Source: a bacterium (GTDB lineage Bacteria; Myxococcota_A; Bradymonadia; UBA7976; UBA1532). From it: a stretch of DNA of 64,000 bases. The stretch lies in contig JAUHYW010000054.1 in assembly GCA_030426085.1 (NCBI GenBank), forward strand, positions 1 through 64,000, read 5' to 3'. The position numbers and the translations under genes were made by a program. Shown here piece by piece: positions 27,275-39,770 of this stretch. Under the pieces are notes generated by a model. That model did not search any database and was not told the origin of the DNA. It saw only the letters and a program-made list of their open reading frames with translations. Every line of letters starts with the position of its first letter. The stretch's first letter is position 1.

Positions 27275-29455
27275 GTGACGCGCCGGCTGGAGATGCTGGG
27301 GCTGGGGCTGGTCCTGGCGGCGGCGGTGTGGGCGCTGGCCGGCCCCGCCGAGCCCGGGCAGCGCTTCGAACGCTTCGACCGCCCGGCCTACGACTTCGCC
27401 GCGCAGGCGGTGCTCGACCCGCCGGCCCCCCACGACGCGATCACGGTGGTGCTCGTCGACGACGAGAGCCTCGCCCGCCTCGAGGAGCGCTGGCCGCTGT
27501 CGCGTGATCGCTGGGCGCAGTTCGTCGCGGCCGCCGGGGGCTACGATCCGGCGGTGACCGTGCTCGACGCGTGGTTCGAGAGCCCGGCGCCTCGGGACGA
27601 CGTCGAGCTGGCTCTGGACGTGGCCGACGTGCTGCGCGACTCGCCGCTGGCGGCCGAGCCGGCGGGGGCCGCGCTGGCCGACGAGCTGGATCGCATGGCC
27701 GCCCGGCGGGACGGCGATCGGCATCTGGCCGAGGTCGCGGCTCGCTTCGGGCCGGTGGTGCTGGGCGTCGCCTGCGTGCCCCGGGCGAGCGATACCCGGC
27801 CCCGACCGGGGCTGGACGGCGCCCCGGCGCTGGCGGTGCCGCCCCCCGATCGGGCGCTGCGCTGCGGGCAGGTGGCGGGCAACATCCGGCCGCTGGCCGA
27901 CGCCGTGCGGCGCCAGGCGAGCGTGAACCTGCTCACCGACGACGACGGGGTCACCCGGCGCTACCCCTTCTTCGCCGCGGTCGACGGCCGGGCCCACCCC
28001 TCGCTGGCGCTGGCCGCGGCGATGGAGGCCTTCCCCGATCGGGCCGACGCGTTGATCGAGCAGGCCGCAGGCGCCGATCGAGGCGCGCCGGTGCTGCATC
28101 ACCCGCCCGCCCGGCGGTTCCGCGCGGTGCGCTTCAGCGACGTGATCGAGGCCGCCCCCGAGCAGGGTCCGCTGGCCGAGGCCTTCGGCGGGCGCATCGT
28201 GCTGGTCGGGGTCAGCGCGCTGGGCACCGAGGACACCGCCGACACCCCCCGCGAGCGGCAGATCCCGGGCGTCTTCGTGCACGCCCAGGCGCTGTCGAGC
28301 CTGCTCGACGGGCGGTTCATGCGCACCGAGGGGCCGGCGGTCGACCGGGCGCGCTACGCCGGGCTGGCCCTGGTGCTGCTCTCGGCGGTGGCGACCTGGC
28401 CGGTGCAGTCGGCGGTGGCCCTGCTGGGCATCGGGCTGCTGCTGGTCGGCGGCTGGTCGGCGGTCTGGATCTGGTGGCTGGGGCAGGGGGTCATCGCGCC
28501 GCTGGTGCCGGTGCTGGGCGCCGTCGGCCTGTGGATCGCGCTGCGCCTGGGCTTCATCTACGCCCGGGCCCAGGCGGCGCGGGCCCGGGAGAACGAGATC
28601 CGGCGGGCCTTCCAGCACTATCTGGCGCCGGCGGTGGTGCAGGCGCTGGTCGACGACCCGGGCAAGCTGCGGCTGGGTGGCGAGCGGCGGGAGCTGACGG
28701 CCTTCTTCTCGGACGTGCGCGGCTTCACCACCATCTCCGAGGAGCTGGACCCGGGCGAGCTGGTGGTGCTGCTCAACGAGTGCCTGGGCACGATGACCGA
28801 GATCATCCTCGATGAGGGCGGCACGGTCGACAAGTACATCGGTGATGCGGTGGTGGCCATGTTCGGGGCCCCGGTCGACCAGCCGGACCACGCCGTCGCC
28901 GCCTGCCGGGCCGCCCTGCGCTGTCAGGCGGCGATGGCCGAGCTGCGCACCCGCTGGCTCGAGCGGGGCCTGCCGCCGATGTCGGTCCGCATCGGGCTGA
29001 ACTCGGGCACCGCGCTGGTGGGCAACATGGGCGCCGAGCAGCGCTTCGACTACACGATGATCGGCGACGCGGTGAACCTCGCCGCCCGGCTGGAGAAGGC
29101 CAACGGCTTCTACGGCACCCACATCCTGTGCGGCGAGCGCACGATGGCTCTGACCGGGGACGCGGTGACCTTCCGCGAGGTGGATCGGGTCCGGGCCAAG
29201 GGCAAGCACCGGGCGGTGCGCATCGGCGAGCTGGTCACCCGCGAGGCGACCGCCGCCGAGCAGGCCGACATCGCGCGCTACCAGTCGGCGCTGCGGGCCT
29301 ATCGCACCCGCCGCTGGGACGACGCCCTGGCCGCCCTCGCGCCGCTGGTCGAGGCCGGCGACGGGCCGGCGGGTCGGCTGGCCGAGCGGGTCGAGGCCTT
29401 CCGCGACACTCCGCCGCCCGACGACTGGGACGGCGTCTTCACCCTGCCCACCTGA
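27275..29455 (+). CDS. CHASE2-domain adenylate cyclase
   Basis: Protein of 726 aa; the GTG start has a strong GGAGGT four bases upstream. After an N-terminal helix, the periplasmic CHASE2 sensor (about 30-350; FDRPAYDFAAQA, VLVDDESLARL) is followed by three membrane helices (about 360-425). The class III cyclase domain begins at about 474 with LTAFFSDVRGFTTI; metal Asp residues lie in FSDV and GDAVVAMFG, the base-recognising Lys is in VDKYIGD (about 520) and the matching Asp in FDYTMIGDAVNLAARLE. The Lys/Asp pair indicates ATP rather than GTP. The C-terminal tail looks TPR-like. It probably makes cAMP in response to an envelope signal relayed by the OmpA and FecR partners. Confidence 0.92.
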   Translation: MTRRLEMLGLGLVLAAAVWALAGPAEPGQRFERFDRPAYDFAAQAVLDPPAPHDAITVVLVDDESLARLEERWPLSRDRWAQFVAAAGGYDPAVTVLDAWFESPAPRDDVELALDVADVLRDSPLAAEPAGAALADELDRMAARRDGDRHLAEVAARFGPVVLGVACVPRASDTRPRPGLDGAPALAVPPPDRALRCGQVAGNIRPLADAVRRQASVNLLTDDDGVTRRYPFFAAVDGRAHPSLALAAAMEAFPDRADALIEQAAGADRGAPVLHHPPARRFRAVRFSDVIEAAPEQGPLAEAFGGRIVLVGVSALGTEDTADTPRERQIPGVFVHAQALSSLLDGRFMRTEGPAVDRARYAGLALVLLSAVATWPVQSAVALLGIGLLLVGGWSAVWIWWLGQGVIAPLVPVLGAVGLWIALRLGFIYARAQAARARENEIRRAFQHYLAPAVVQALVDDPGKLRLGGERRELTAFFSDVRGFTTISEELDPGELVVLLNECLGTMTEIILDEGGTVDKYIGDAVVAMFGAPVDQPDHAVAACRAALRCQAAMAELRTRWLERGLPPMSVRIGLNSGTALVGNMGAEQRFDYTMIGDAVNLAARLEKANGFYGTHILCGERTMALTGDAVTFREVDRVRAKGKHRAVRIGELVTREATAAEQADIARYQSALRAYRTRRWDDALAALAPLVEAGDGPAGRLAERVEAFRDTPPPDDWDGVFTLPT

Positions 29456-29464
29456 GGAGCCCCC

Positions 29465-32400
29465 ATGCGCCACTCGCTCACCCCGGCCCTCGCGCTCCTG
29501 GCCGCCCTGACGTGGGGCGGAACGGCCGCGGCCCAGCAGCGGGTGACGTACCTCGAGAGCCAGGAGCTCGGGGACGGCTTCGCGGCCTCGGTCGCCACCG
29601 GCGACTTCAACGGCGACGGGTATGCCGACATCGCGGTGGGCGCCCCCGAGAGCCGGCAGGCCGACGAGTCGCTGGGTCAGGTGCACGTCTGGCTGGGCGA
29701 CGAGCACGGGTGGGAGATCAACGGCAACGACGGCGCCGCCGACCGGCTCGTAGACGCTGGGGGCGAGGCGGCAACCGGCTTCGGGCGGCTGCTCACCACG
29801 GCCGACGTGAACGGGGACGGGCTCTCGGATCTGCTCATCGGCGACGGGGACGGCCGCATCTGGCTGGTGCCCGGCGTCAGCCCGCCGACGCGGTTCGCCG
29901 ACGGGGGCATGGCGGTCATGGCCACCGGGCTGGCGGGCCTCACCCGGATGGAGGGCGTGGGCGACGTGAGCGGCGACGGGGCGGACGAGGTCGCCGTCGC
30001 GCTGCGGGCGACCGTCGATTGCCCGTGCGACGCCGGCGAAGGCCGGGCCGAGGTGGGCGAGGTCGAGCTGATCGAGGGCAGCCTCGGCTACCAGCTCGGC
30101 ACGCGGGTGCAGCCCCGGTCGCTCGGCGCGCCGCACGCGGCGCTGGCCTGCGACTGCCGTGTCGATCCGGCCGACGCCTGCGTGCGCCAGTGCGGGTTCG
30201 GCGCCGATCTGCTCGGCGGCCGACCGCTCGTCCAGGGGGGCAAGAGCCCCCTCGTCGTCGGCGCGCCGGGCGTGCCCTCGATCGACGAGGCCCGCCCGAC
30301 GACATGGCCGGGCGCGATGTACGTCTACGAAGAGGGCAGCCTGGACGCGCCGACCCTCATCCACGGGCCGCCGGGCGGCGAGTACATCGGCCGCTCGCTG
30401 GCCTGGATCGGCCCGCCCGGCCTGCCGGCCCGCACCTGGCTGCTGACCTCGGCCGACCTCGGAGAGTGGCTGGCCTATTACGCCGGCGACGGCGTCGTCG
30501 AGCCCGCGCCGGACCCGCTGCTGGGCTACGGCGGGCTGCGGGGCACCGCCCGCCCGGTCTTCGCGTCCGTGCCCTACTACGAGGAGGAGATCGACCGGCG
30601 GATGCTGGTGGGCGACGCCGACAGCGGCGCGCCGGTCCGGCTCTTCCACGACCTGCTGGTGCCGCCGCTGCCCCTGGCGGACAACGCCATCCCCGGCGAG
30701 GACTTCGGCTGGGTCACCGGCCCGCCGTACGCGGTCGTGGGCCAGATGAACGCCCCCGACTCGGCGCCGGAACTGCTCGTCACCCAGCGGGGGCAGTTCT
30801 GCGGCCCGGCCTCGGCCCGGATCAAGCTCTACATCGACGGGCTGCCCGAGCCGGAGGACGACGACGGCGACGGCCTGCTCCCGGTGGACGACAACTGCCC
30901 CGAGGACGAGAACATCACCCAGCTCGATCGGGACGGCGACGGCGAGGGCGACGTCTGCGACGCCTGCCCCGAGGAGCCGTGGCCCGGCGACGGGGACAGC
31001 GTGTGCGCCGCCGACTGCGCGACGCTGTATCCGTCGGCGATGGCCGACGCGAGCCCCCTGCGCGCGCTGGAGGACGAGGGGGCGTTCGAGTGGTTCGCCG
31101 AGGATCCGCTCGACGGCGGCGAGACGGCGGCGCCCGAGCTGGCGCTGATCGGCGGGCAGGGGTGGGCCGCCGGGCCCGGGGTCCGGTTCGACGCCCTGGC
31201 CGGGGTTCAGCTCTACTTCGACCCGGTCGTCCACGGCCGGCACCCGACCCATGTGGGGCTCGTGGTCGAGGAGACCTGCGGGCCGGTGCGCCTGTGGGCC
31301 GACCTCGTCCGCCAGGCGCCGGTCGAGCTGGAGTACGACGTCGCCGGGCTCGGGTTCGCGGCGGGCGGGGGGCGGTTCATCGGGTTGAAGCACCCCGACG
31401 GCATCGTCGCCCTGGGGATCTCGGGGCTGTGCATCGGAGAGGTCGTGCTCGGCGACGTCCAGCTCGGCGGCGCGGCGTCGCCCATCCCGTGTCGGCCCGC
31501 GGGGCGGCCGGCGCCCGACAACTGCCCGAAGGTGGACGCCGAGTCGCAGGCCGACAGCGACGGGGACGGCCTGGGCGACGCGTGCGATTGCAGCGAGGGG
31601 CCGCTGCCGGTCGCGTCGGACTGCGTGCCCCAGCGCACGATCCGGGGCTTCACCGGGCGCGAGGCGTGCGCCACGGCCAGCGAGCTCTACTCGGGCCCGG
31701 TCTACGCCGAGCTGCGGGCGCTGCTCGAGCAGCGACACCACACGATCGCCGAGGGCGCCCCCGCGCTGGCGCCCCAGTCGGCGCGGGCGGTGGCGGCCTC
31801 GACCGGCGTCTTCGTGCTCGTGAGCGACGACGACCCCGCCGACGGCCCCCGGGTGGGCGACGAGGAGCTGTGCGCGCTGGGGGTCTACGTCGAGGCGGGC
31901 GGCGCGCTGCTCGACGCCCGCGACTTCGAACGCTCGATCCTGGGCGTGCAGCGCACCGGCGTGATCGGGGAGACCTCGGTCGCCTGCGCCTCGGCCAACG
32001 CCACCCTGTGCGCCGGGATCGCCGACGCGATCCCCTTCACCGGGGGCTCGCAGATCGGCGGCGAGCACGACGGGCAGCCGCTGCTCGTCGGCCCCGCCGA
32101 CGAGGTGGCCGGGGTGGCGCTCGTCGCCGACGAGGGGCGGGCGGTGATCCTGGGCGACGGGGCGCTGCTCCGCGGCAAGGCGATCTGCGGGGCTGACGGC
32201 GTCGTGCACGACCCGGCGCTGCAACAGCTCCTGGGCAACATCGTCGACTTCCTCATCGAGGCCGAGGGCTACGACGCCGACGCCGACGGCGACATCGAGG
32301 ACTGCTTCGGCCCGCCGGACGTGGACGCGGTCGACGCGGTGACCCTGGACACCGGCGGCAGCGGCGATTGGATGATCGAGGTCGACGACGAGGCGACGCC

Positions 32401-32917
32401 GCGGCGGCTGCTGACGCTGACGGTGGTGGCCGACCCGCCGGGGCTGATCGAGGCCGGCGGATCCAACGCGGAGTACGTGCCGGCCAACGCCGACGACGAG
32501 GGCTACTGGCTGCTGCGGCTGCGGGGCGGCCCCGAGCCCGGCGAGGGCACGGTCATCGTGCAGGCGCTCGACCGGGACGGGAACATCGGCACCGACGAGA
32601 TCGAGGTCGTCGTGCGCTGCCCCGAGGGGCAGGACTGCGCCGCGGCCGCGTGCGCGCCGGACGACCCCGATGACGACGGCGACGGGATCTGCAACGCGCT
32701 CGACCTGTGCCCGTTCGTGGCCGATCCGGCCCAGGCCGACGGGGACGGCGACGGCGTGGGGGATGTCTGCGACAACGGGCAGGGCCCCGGCGCGGACGAC
32801 GAGCACCAGGGCATGCAGCTCCAGGGCGGCTGCGGGGTGGCTCCGGGGCGGTCGGCGCCGCAGCCGCCGATGGCCCTGCTGGCGCTGCTGCTCGTCCTCG
32901 CGGCGCGCCGCCGCTGA
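29465..32917 (+). CDS. Secreted FG-GAP/TSP3 protein with MYXO-CTERM sorting signal
   Basis: Protein of 1150 aa with a signal peptide (cleavage near AAA-QQ, about residue 24). FG-GAP integrin-alpha-like repeats occur at about 35-330 (VATGDFNGDGYADIAVGAPE and TADVNGDGLSDLLIG). TSP3-like Asp-rich repeats lie near 460-500, 680-715 and 1055-1105. An undefined middle region has scattered Cys pairs. The C-terminus (GGCGVAPG, hydrophobic stretch LLALLLVLAARRR) fits the MYXO-CTERM sorting domain used by Myxococcota surface proteins. GAGGAG lies shortly before the ATG and the gene starts 9 bp after the cyclase, so it may be part of the same operon. Confidence 0.85.
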   Translation: MRHSLTPALALLAALTWGGTAAAQQRVTYLESQELGDGFAASVATGDFNGDGYADIAVGAPESRQADESLGQVHVWLGDEHGWEINGNDGAADRLVDAGGEAATGFGRLLTTADVNGDGLSDLLIGDGDGRIWLVPGVSPPTRFADGGMAVMATGLAGLTRMEGVGDVSGDGADEVAVALRATVDCPCDAGEGRAEVGEVELIEGSLGYQLGTRVQPRSLGAPHAALACDCRVDPADACVRQCGFGADLLGGRPLVQGGKSPLVVGAPGVPSIDEARPTTWPGAMYVYEEGSLDAPTLIHGPPGGEYIGRSLAWIGPPGLPARTWLLTSADLGEWLAYYAGDGVVEPAPDPLLGYGGLRGTARPVFASVPYYEEEIDRRMLVGDADSGAPVRLFHDLLVPPLPLADNAIPGEDFGWVTGPPYAVVGQMNAPDSAPELLVTQRGQFCGPASARIKLYIDGLPEPEDDDGDGLLPVDDNCPEDENITQLDRDGDGEGDVCDACPEEPWPGDGDSVCAADCATLYPSAMADASPLRALEDEGAFEWFAEDPLDGGETAAPELALIGGQGWAAGPGVRFDALAGVQLYFDPVVHGRHPTHVGLVVEETCGPVRLWADLVRQAPVELEYDVAGLGFAAGGGRFIGLKHPDGIVALGISGLCIGEVVLGDVQLGGAASPIPCRPAGRPAPDNCPKVDAESQADSDGDGLGDACDCSEGPLPVASDCVPQRTIRGFTGREACATASELYSGPVYAELRALLEQRHHTIAEGAPALAPQSARAVAASTGVFVLVSDDDPADGPRVGDEELCALGVYVEAGGALLDARDFERSILGVQRTGVIGETSVACASANATLCAGIADAIPFTGGSQIGGEHDGQPLLVGPADEVAGVALVADEGRAVILGDGALLRGKAICGADGVVHDPALQQLLGNIVDFLIEAEGYDADADGDIEDCFGPPDVDAVDAVTLDTGGSGDWMIEVDDEATPRRLLTLTVVADPPGLIEAGGSNAEYVPANADDEGYWLLRLRGGPEPGEGTVIVQALDRDGNIGTDEIEVVVRCPEGQDCAAAACAPDDPDDDGDGICNALDLCPFVADPAQADGDGDGVGDVCDNGQGPGADDEHQGMQLQGGCGVAPGRSAPQPPMALLALLLVLAARRR

Positions 32918-32918
32918 A

Positions 32919-32946
32919 GGCCCGCCACCCGCCCGGTCGGCGGGCC
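32919..32946. terminator. Possible bidirectional terminator hairpin
   Basis: GGCCCGCC (32919-32926) is a perfect inverted repeat of GGCGGGCC (32939-32946) with a 12-nt loop, lying in the 33-bp gap between two convergent genes. There is no T-tract, so intrinsic termination is uncertain. Confidence 0.4.
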
Positions 32947-32950
32947 GGGC

Positions 32951-36670
<3,720 letters not shown>

Positions 36671-36706
36671 CACCTGCGATCCGGACGCGCCGGACCGAGC
36701 GGGCCA

Positions 36707-38251
36707 TCATACTGACGCGGAGCCGCGCCGTCGACGGCCGGCCCGCAGCAGGCGGTGCACCGCGCGCACCGACGGCGCGATCGGCGGCTGGGGCAGGGGG
36801 GTCGGCAGCCGGTCGGGGTCGACCCCCAGCGTCGGGGCCACCGCCCGGGCCGCGAGCAGCCCGGTCAGGCACGCCCGCTCGAGATAGAGCACCGGCTCGG
36901 GGCAGGCGATCCAGTCCCCGCACAGCGCCAGCTCGGGGGCCAGCGCCACCGGCGGCAGGCGGCTCATCGCGCCCGGGGCGAACGCCACGTGCGTCGCCGG
37001 GTTGCGCAGGACGTGCCCCGCCACCCGGGCCCCCACCTCGGGCCACGCCCACCGGATCTCCCGGCTCACGTCGTCGAGCACCCGCCGGTCGGGGTCGACC
37101 AGCGCCGCCGCCGCCCGGTCGCCGTACAGGTGACACTCCACCGCCCCGCCGCCGGTGCGCGCGGCCCAGTCGGCGTAGGGGGTCATGAAGCGGTGCAGCC
37201 AGAAGTAGTTGTCCGCCGCGCCGGCCCCGAAGATGCCGGTGAACGGCCGCCGGGGGTCGGGCGGCCGGGCGTACCATAGCCGCACCACCACCGACGGCAC
37301 CCCCCGGGGCAGGTGATGGGGCGCGAGCAGCGCGCCCAGCGGCCCCCGGGCCAGCCGCTGCATCGCCGGGGGGTCGACCGCCAGGACCACCGCGTCGGCC
37401 GGGATGCGCCGGGGCCCATCGGGGCCGTGCACCGCCACCGCCGTCACGCGCCTGACGCCCTCGGCGTCCGGGCTCCACTCGAGGCCCGCCGCCCGATGCC
37501 CCACCAGCGCCTCGCCCCCGCGGGCGACCACCCGGCGCCACAGCGGCTCGATCAGGGCCCGCCCGCCGTCCTCGGCCAGCATGTGAAACCCGCACGCCTG
37601 CTTGTCGCTGACCCCGTAGAACCACAGCCCGGTGAAGAACGCCGCCAGGCTCACCTCGTCCGGCTCCGCGAAGAAACCGGAGTGGGTCATCGCCCGCATC
37701 ATCTGTTGCAGGGCGGGGGGGAAGTCCTCGATGAAGCCGCGCACCGTCAGATGGTCGACGCGCTCGACGTCGACCCGGGGGTCGAACGCCATGAGCTGGT
37801 TCATCGGCCGCACGACCCGCGACAGCCGGGGCAGGAACAGCTTCGGCGCTCGCAGCACCTCGCTCGGGGGCAGCATCGACACCGTCGCCAGGGCCGCCGG
37901 CAGCCGGGTGTTGCGCACCGCCGCCCCGATCTCGACGAAGCCCGGCGCGCCGCCCGGGCGCTCGACGACCAGCGCCTGCTCGCCCGGATCGCGCATCGCA
38001 CCCGACAAGCCGACCTGCTGCATCAGCCGGCGCAGGTTGACGTAGCGCCGCCAGATGCCGTGCACCCCGTGCTCCATGCCGAAGCTCGCCCGCACCCCGC
38101 CGTGGCGCACCTCGAACCGCTCGGCGCAGCGGATGCGGCCGCCCGGCACCGCGCCCGCCTCGAGCAGGGTCACCCGGGCGCCGGCCTCCGCCAGCGCCTG
38201 CGCGGCCGTCAGCCCGGCGACGCCCGCCCCGACCACCACCGCGCGCTTCAT
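36707..38251 (-). CDS. FAD-dependent amine oxidase/phytoene-desaturase-like oxidoreductase
   Basis: Protein of 514 aa. An N-terminal dinucleotide-binding motif (VVGAGVAGLTAAQALAEAG, about residues 6-24) is followed by the GG-doublet region VPGGRIR. The late FAD contact is ALCGDWIACPEPVLYLERACLTG (about 447-470, positions approximate). Overall it resembles squalene/phytoene desaturase-like flavoproteins; the substrate is unknown. Its ATG overlaps the stop codon of the upstream cNMP/decarboxylase-like gene (ATGA at 38248-38251), so the two are translationally coupled and probably act in one pathway. The C-terminus is basic (GRRRRGS). Confidence 0.85.
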   Translation of the reverse strand: MKRAVVVGAGVAGLTAAQALAEAGARVTLLEAGAVPGGRIRCAERFEVRHGGVRASFGMEHGVHGIWRRYVNLRRLMQQVGLSGAMRDPGEQALVVERPGGAPGFVEIGAAVRNTRLPAALATVSMLPPSEVLRAPKLFLPRLSRVVRPMNQLMAFDPRVDVERVDHLTVRGFIEDFPPALQQMMRAMTHSGFFAEPDEVSLAAFFTGLWFYGVSDKQACGFHMLAEDGGRALIEPLWRRVVARGGEALVGHRAAGLEWSPDAEGVRRVTAVAVHGPDGPRRIPADAVVLAVDPPAMQRLARGPLGALLAPHHLPRGVPSVVVRLWYARPPDPRRPFTGIFGAGAADNYFWLHRFMTPYADWAARTGGGAVECHLYGDRAAAALVDPDRRVLDDVSREIRWAWPEVGARVAGHVLRNPATHVAFAPGAMSRLPPVALAPELALCGDWIACPEPVLYLERACLTGLLAARAVAPTLGVDPDRLPTPLPQPPIAPSVRAVHRLLRAGRRRRGSASV

Positions 38252-39564
38252 CGGCGCCTCCGGATGCCCCATCGGCCCGACGGCTCCTCGTTGTAGTCCA
38301 CCCAGCGGTTGCCCCGACCGAACTGCAGGCCCATGCGCAGCCGGAAGGCGCCCAGGCACCGCCCGGCGAGAAAGTAGTCCCGATCGAGGAAGCGCACCCG
38401 GGGCCGCTCCAGCTTCGAGAAGTGCCCCAGGTTCGACACCTGGAACGGGATCTCGACCAGCTCGTCGATCGCCTTGCCCTCGCTCATGCCCTCGGCGCTG
38501 TCCGGGATCTGCTTGTGCACGAACACCGGCATCGCCGGCCGGCGGTCCTCGGGCACGTGCCGCTCGACCAGCCCCAGGGCGGTCGTCGCCATGCGCCGGG
38601 CGTACTCCGGCACCCACCGGGGCCAGAACAATCGGATGAGCTTGATCAGGAAGACCTCCGGGTCCAGCGCCTCGACCCCCCGCCAGCTCGCCCGCATCGT
38701 CATGCGCCGGGCGAGCACCATGTCGACGTTGCCCCGCTCGCGGTCGATGGTCGTGCGGGCGAAGCGCTTGGGGAACCCGTACAGCTCGCGGCCGAGGGTG
38801 ATCGCCAGGAAGTTGTCGGGGTACAACTCGGGCACGAACATGCCCGGCCGCATGCGCGGGGCCAGGCACGGCAGGAAGGCCGCCGTCTCGTTGTAGCTGA
38901 ACGCCCGCCCGGCGCCCTCGGCGTGCTTGCTGTACGTCTTGCCGAAGAAGTTGAAGGTCAGCAGATAGCGCCCCTCGGTGCCCGGCATCGGCCGCACGCC
39001 GCGGGGCAGCAGCGCCTCCAGCCGCCGGGGTTCGTCCTGCATGACGAACAGATACATGTCGAACGGATCGGCCACGTAGGGCCCGGGCACCAGCTCGGCC
39101 TTCGGCGAGCGGAAGAAGTCTTCGAAGTGCCGCTGGATCAGATCGCTCTGCTCGTACTGCACCCGGAGCTGGCGCGACAAGAAGCGGATGAGGTTGCGCG
39201 ACGCCCGCGGGCTGCGGTCGAGCAGCGCCTCGAGGAGCTGATGGGGCATCGAGGCCACCCGCACGTCGCTGAACGCCTCCAGGCTCGCGGTGCGCGGCTG
39301 CCCGTCGATGACCGCCACCAGCCCCAGGATCTCGGGCGCCTGCACCAGCGTGACCAGCTTGCCGTCGCGGGTGACCGCCACCTCGCCTTCGAGCAGGAAG
39401 AAGACGTAGGCCGCGTCGATGCTCTGGTCGGTGATGCGGCGGCCGGCCTTGACCTCGTGGATGCGCATGCCCCGGCGCAGCAGCTCCACGGCGGCGGGCT
39501 CGATCCCGTCGAAGACCTCCATCTGCAGCAGCCGCTCGATGACGGCCGCGCGGTCGCCTGCCAT
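38248..39564 (-). CDS. Cyclic-nucleotide-binding domain fused to acetoacetate-decarboxylase-like domain
   Basis: Protein of 438 aa from ATG 39564 (GGAG eight bases upstream); a GTG at 39618 would add 18 residues. Residues about 1-130 follow the cNMP-binding beta-roll (LLQMEVFDGIEPAAVELL, FFLLEGEVAV); in the phosphate-binding cassette the Arg is kept (QPRTAS) but the usual Glu of GELAL is altered (GLVAV). From about residue 180 the protein resembles acetoacetate decarboxylase: the motif ELYGFPKRFA places Lys266 where the Schiff-base Lys of that enzyme sits, but the second Lys of the usual KK pair is Arg. It may be a nucleotide-controlled decarboxylase-fold enzyme. It is the first gene before the FAD oxidoreductase (ATGA overlap). 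Confidence 0.78.
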   Translation of the reverse strand: MAGDRAAVIERLLQMEVFDGIEPAAVELLRRGMRIHEVKAGRRITDQSIDAAYVFFLLEGEVAVTRDGKLVTLVQAPEILGLVAVIDGQPRTASLEAFSDVRVASMPHQLLEALLDRSPRASRNLIRFLSRQLRVQYEQSDLIQRHFEDFFRSPKAELVPGPYVADPFDMYLFVMQDEPRRLEALLPRGVRPMPGTEGRYLLTFNFFGKTYSKHAEGAGRAFSYNETAAFLPCLAPRMRPGMFVPELYPDNFLAITLGRELYGFPKRFARTTIDRERGNVDMVLARRMTMRASWRGVEALDPEVFLIKLIRLFWPRWVPEYARRMATTALGLVERHVPEDRRPAMPVFVHKQIPDSAEGMSEGKAIDELVEIPFQVSNLGHFSKLERPRVRFLDRDYFLAGRCLGAFRLRMGLQFGRGNRWVDYNEEPSGRWGIRRRR

Positions 39565-39699
39565 GCCGGACGCTCCACCCGCCGTCTCGGCGGTGTCGGG
39601 AATCGCAGGCGATAGCACGCCGCTCCTACCCCGCGCAATCCGGCGCTCTCTTGGGGGGTGGCCCGTCCGGACCGCCCCGGGCTGCGGTCGCGGCTGGCA

Positions 39700-39728
39700 T
39701 TCGGCGCGATCGTGGGGCAGGGTATCGA
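39700..39728 (+). promoter_or_regulatory. Candidate promoter of the UDP-sugar pyrophosphorylase gene
   Basis: TTCGGC (39700-39705) and TATCGA (39723-39728) are 17 bp apart; the ATG lies about 43 bp downstream. The same TATCGAC sequence occurs ahead of hemH at 9490. Confidence 0.35.
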
Positions 39729-39770
39729 CCGCCGCCGCGTCGGTCGATCGAATACACGAGGAGCCCGTCG

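Noticed and set aside
27095-32806. Minus-strand ORF of 1903 aa opposite the cyclase and FG-GAP genes
   Set aside because: Low-complexity Arg/Gly/Ala/Pro/His composition with no domain, directly antisense to clear genes; stop codons are rare in any frame at this GC.
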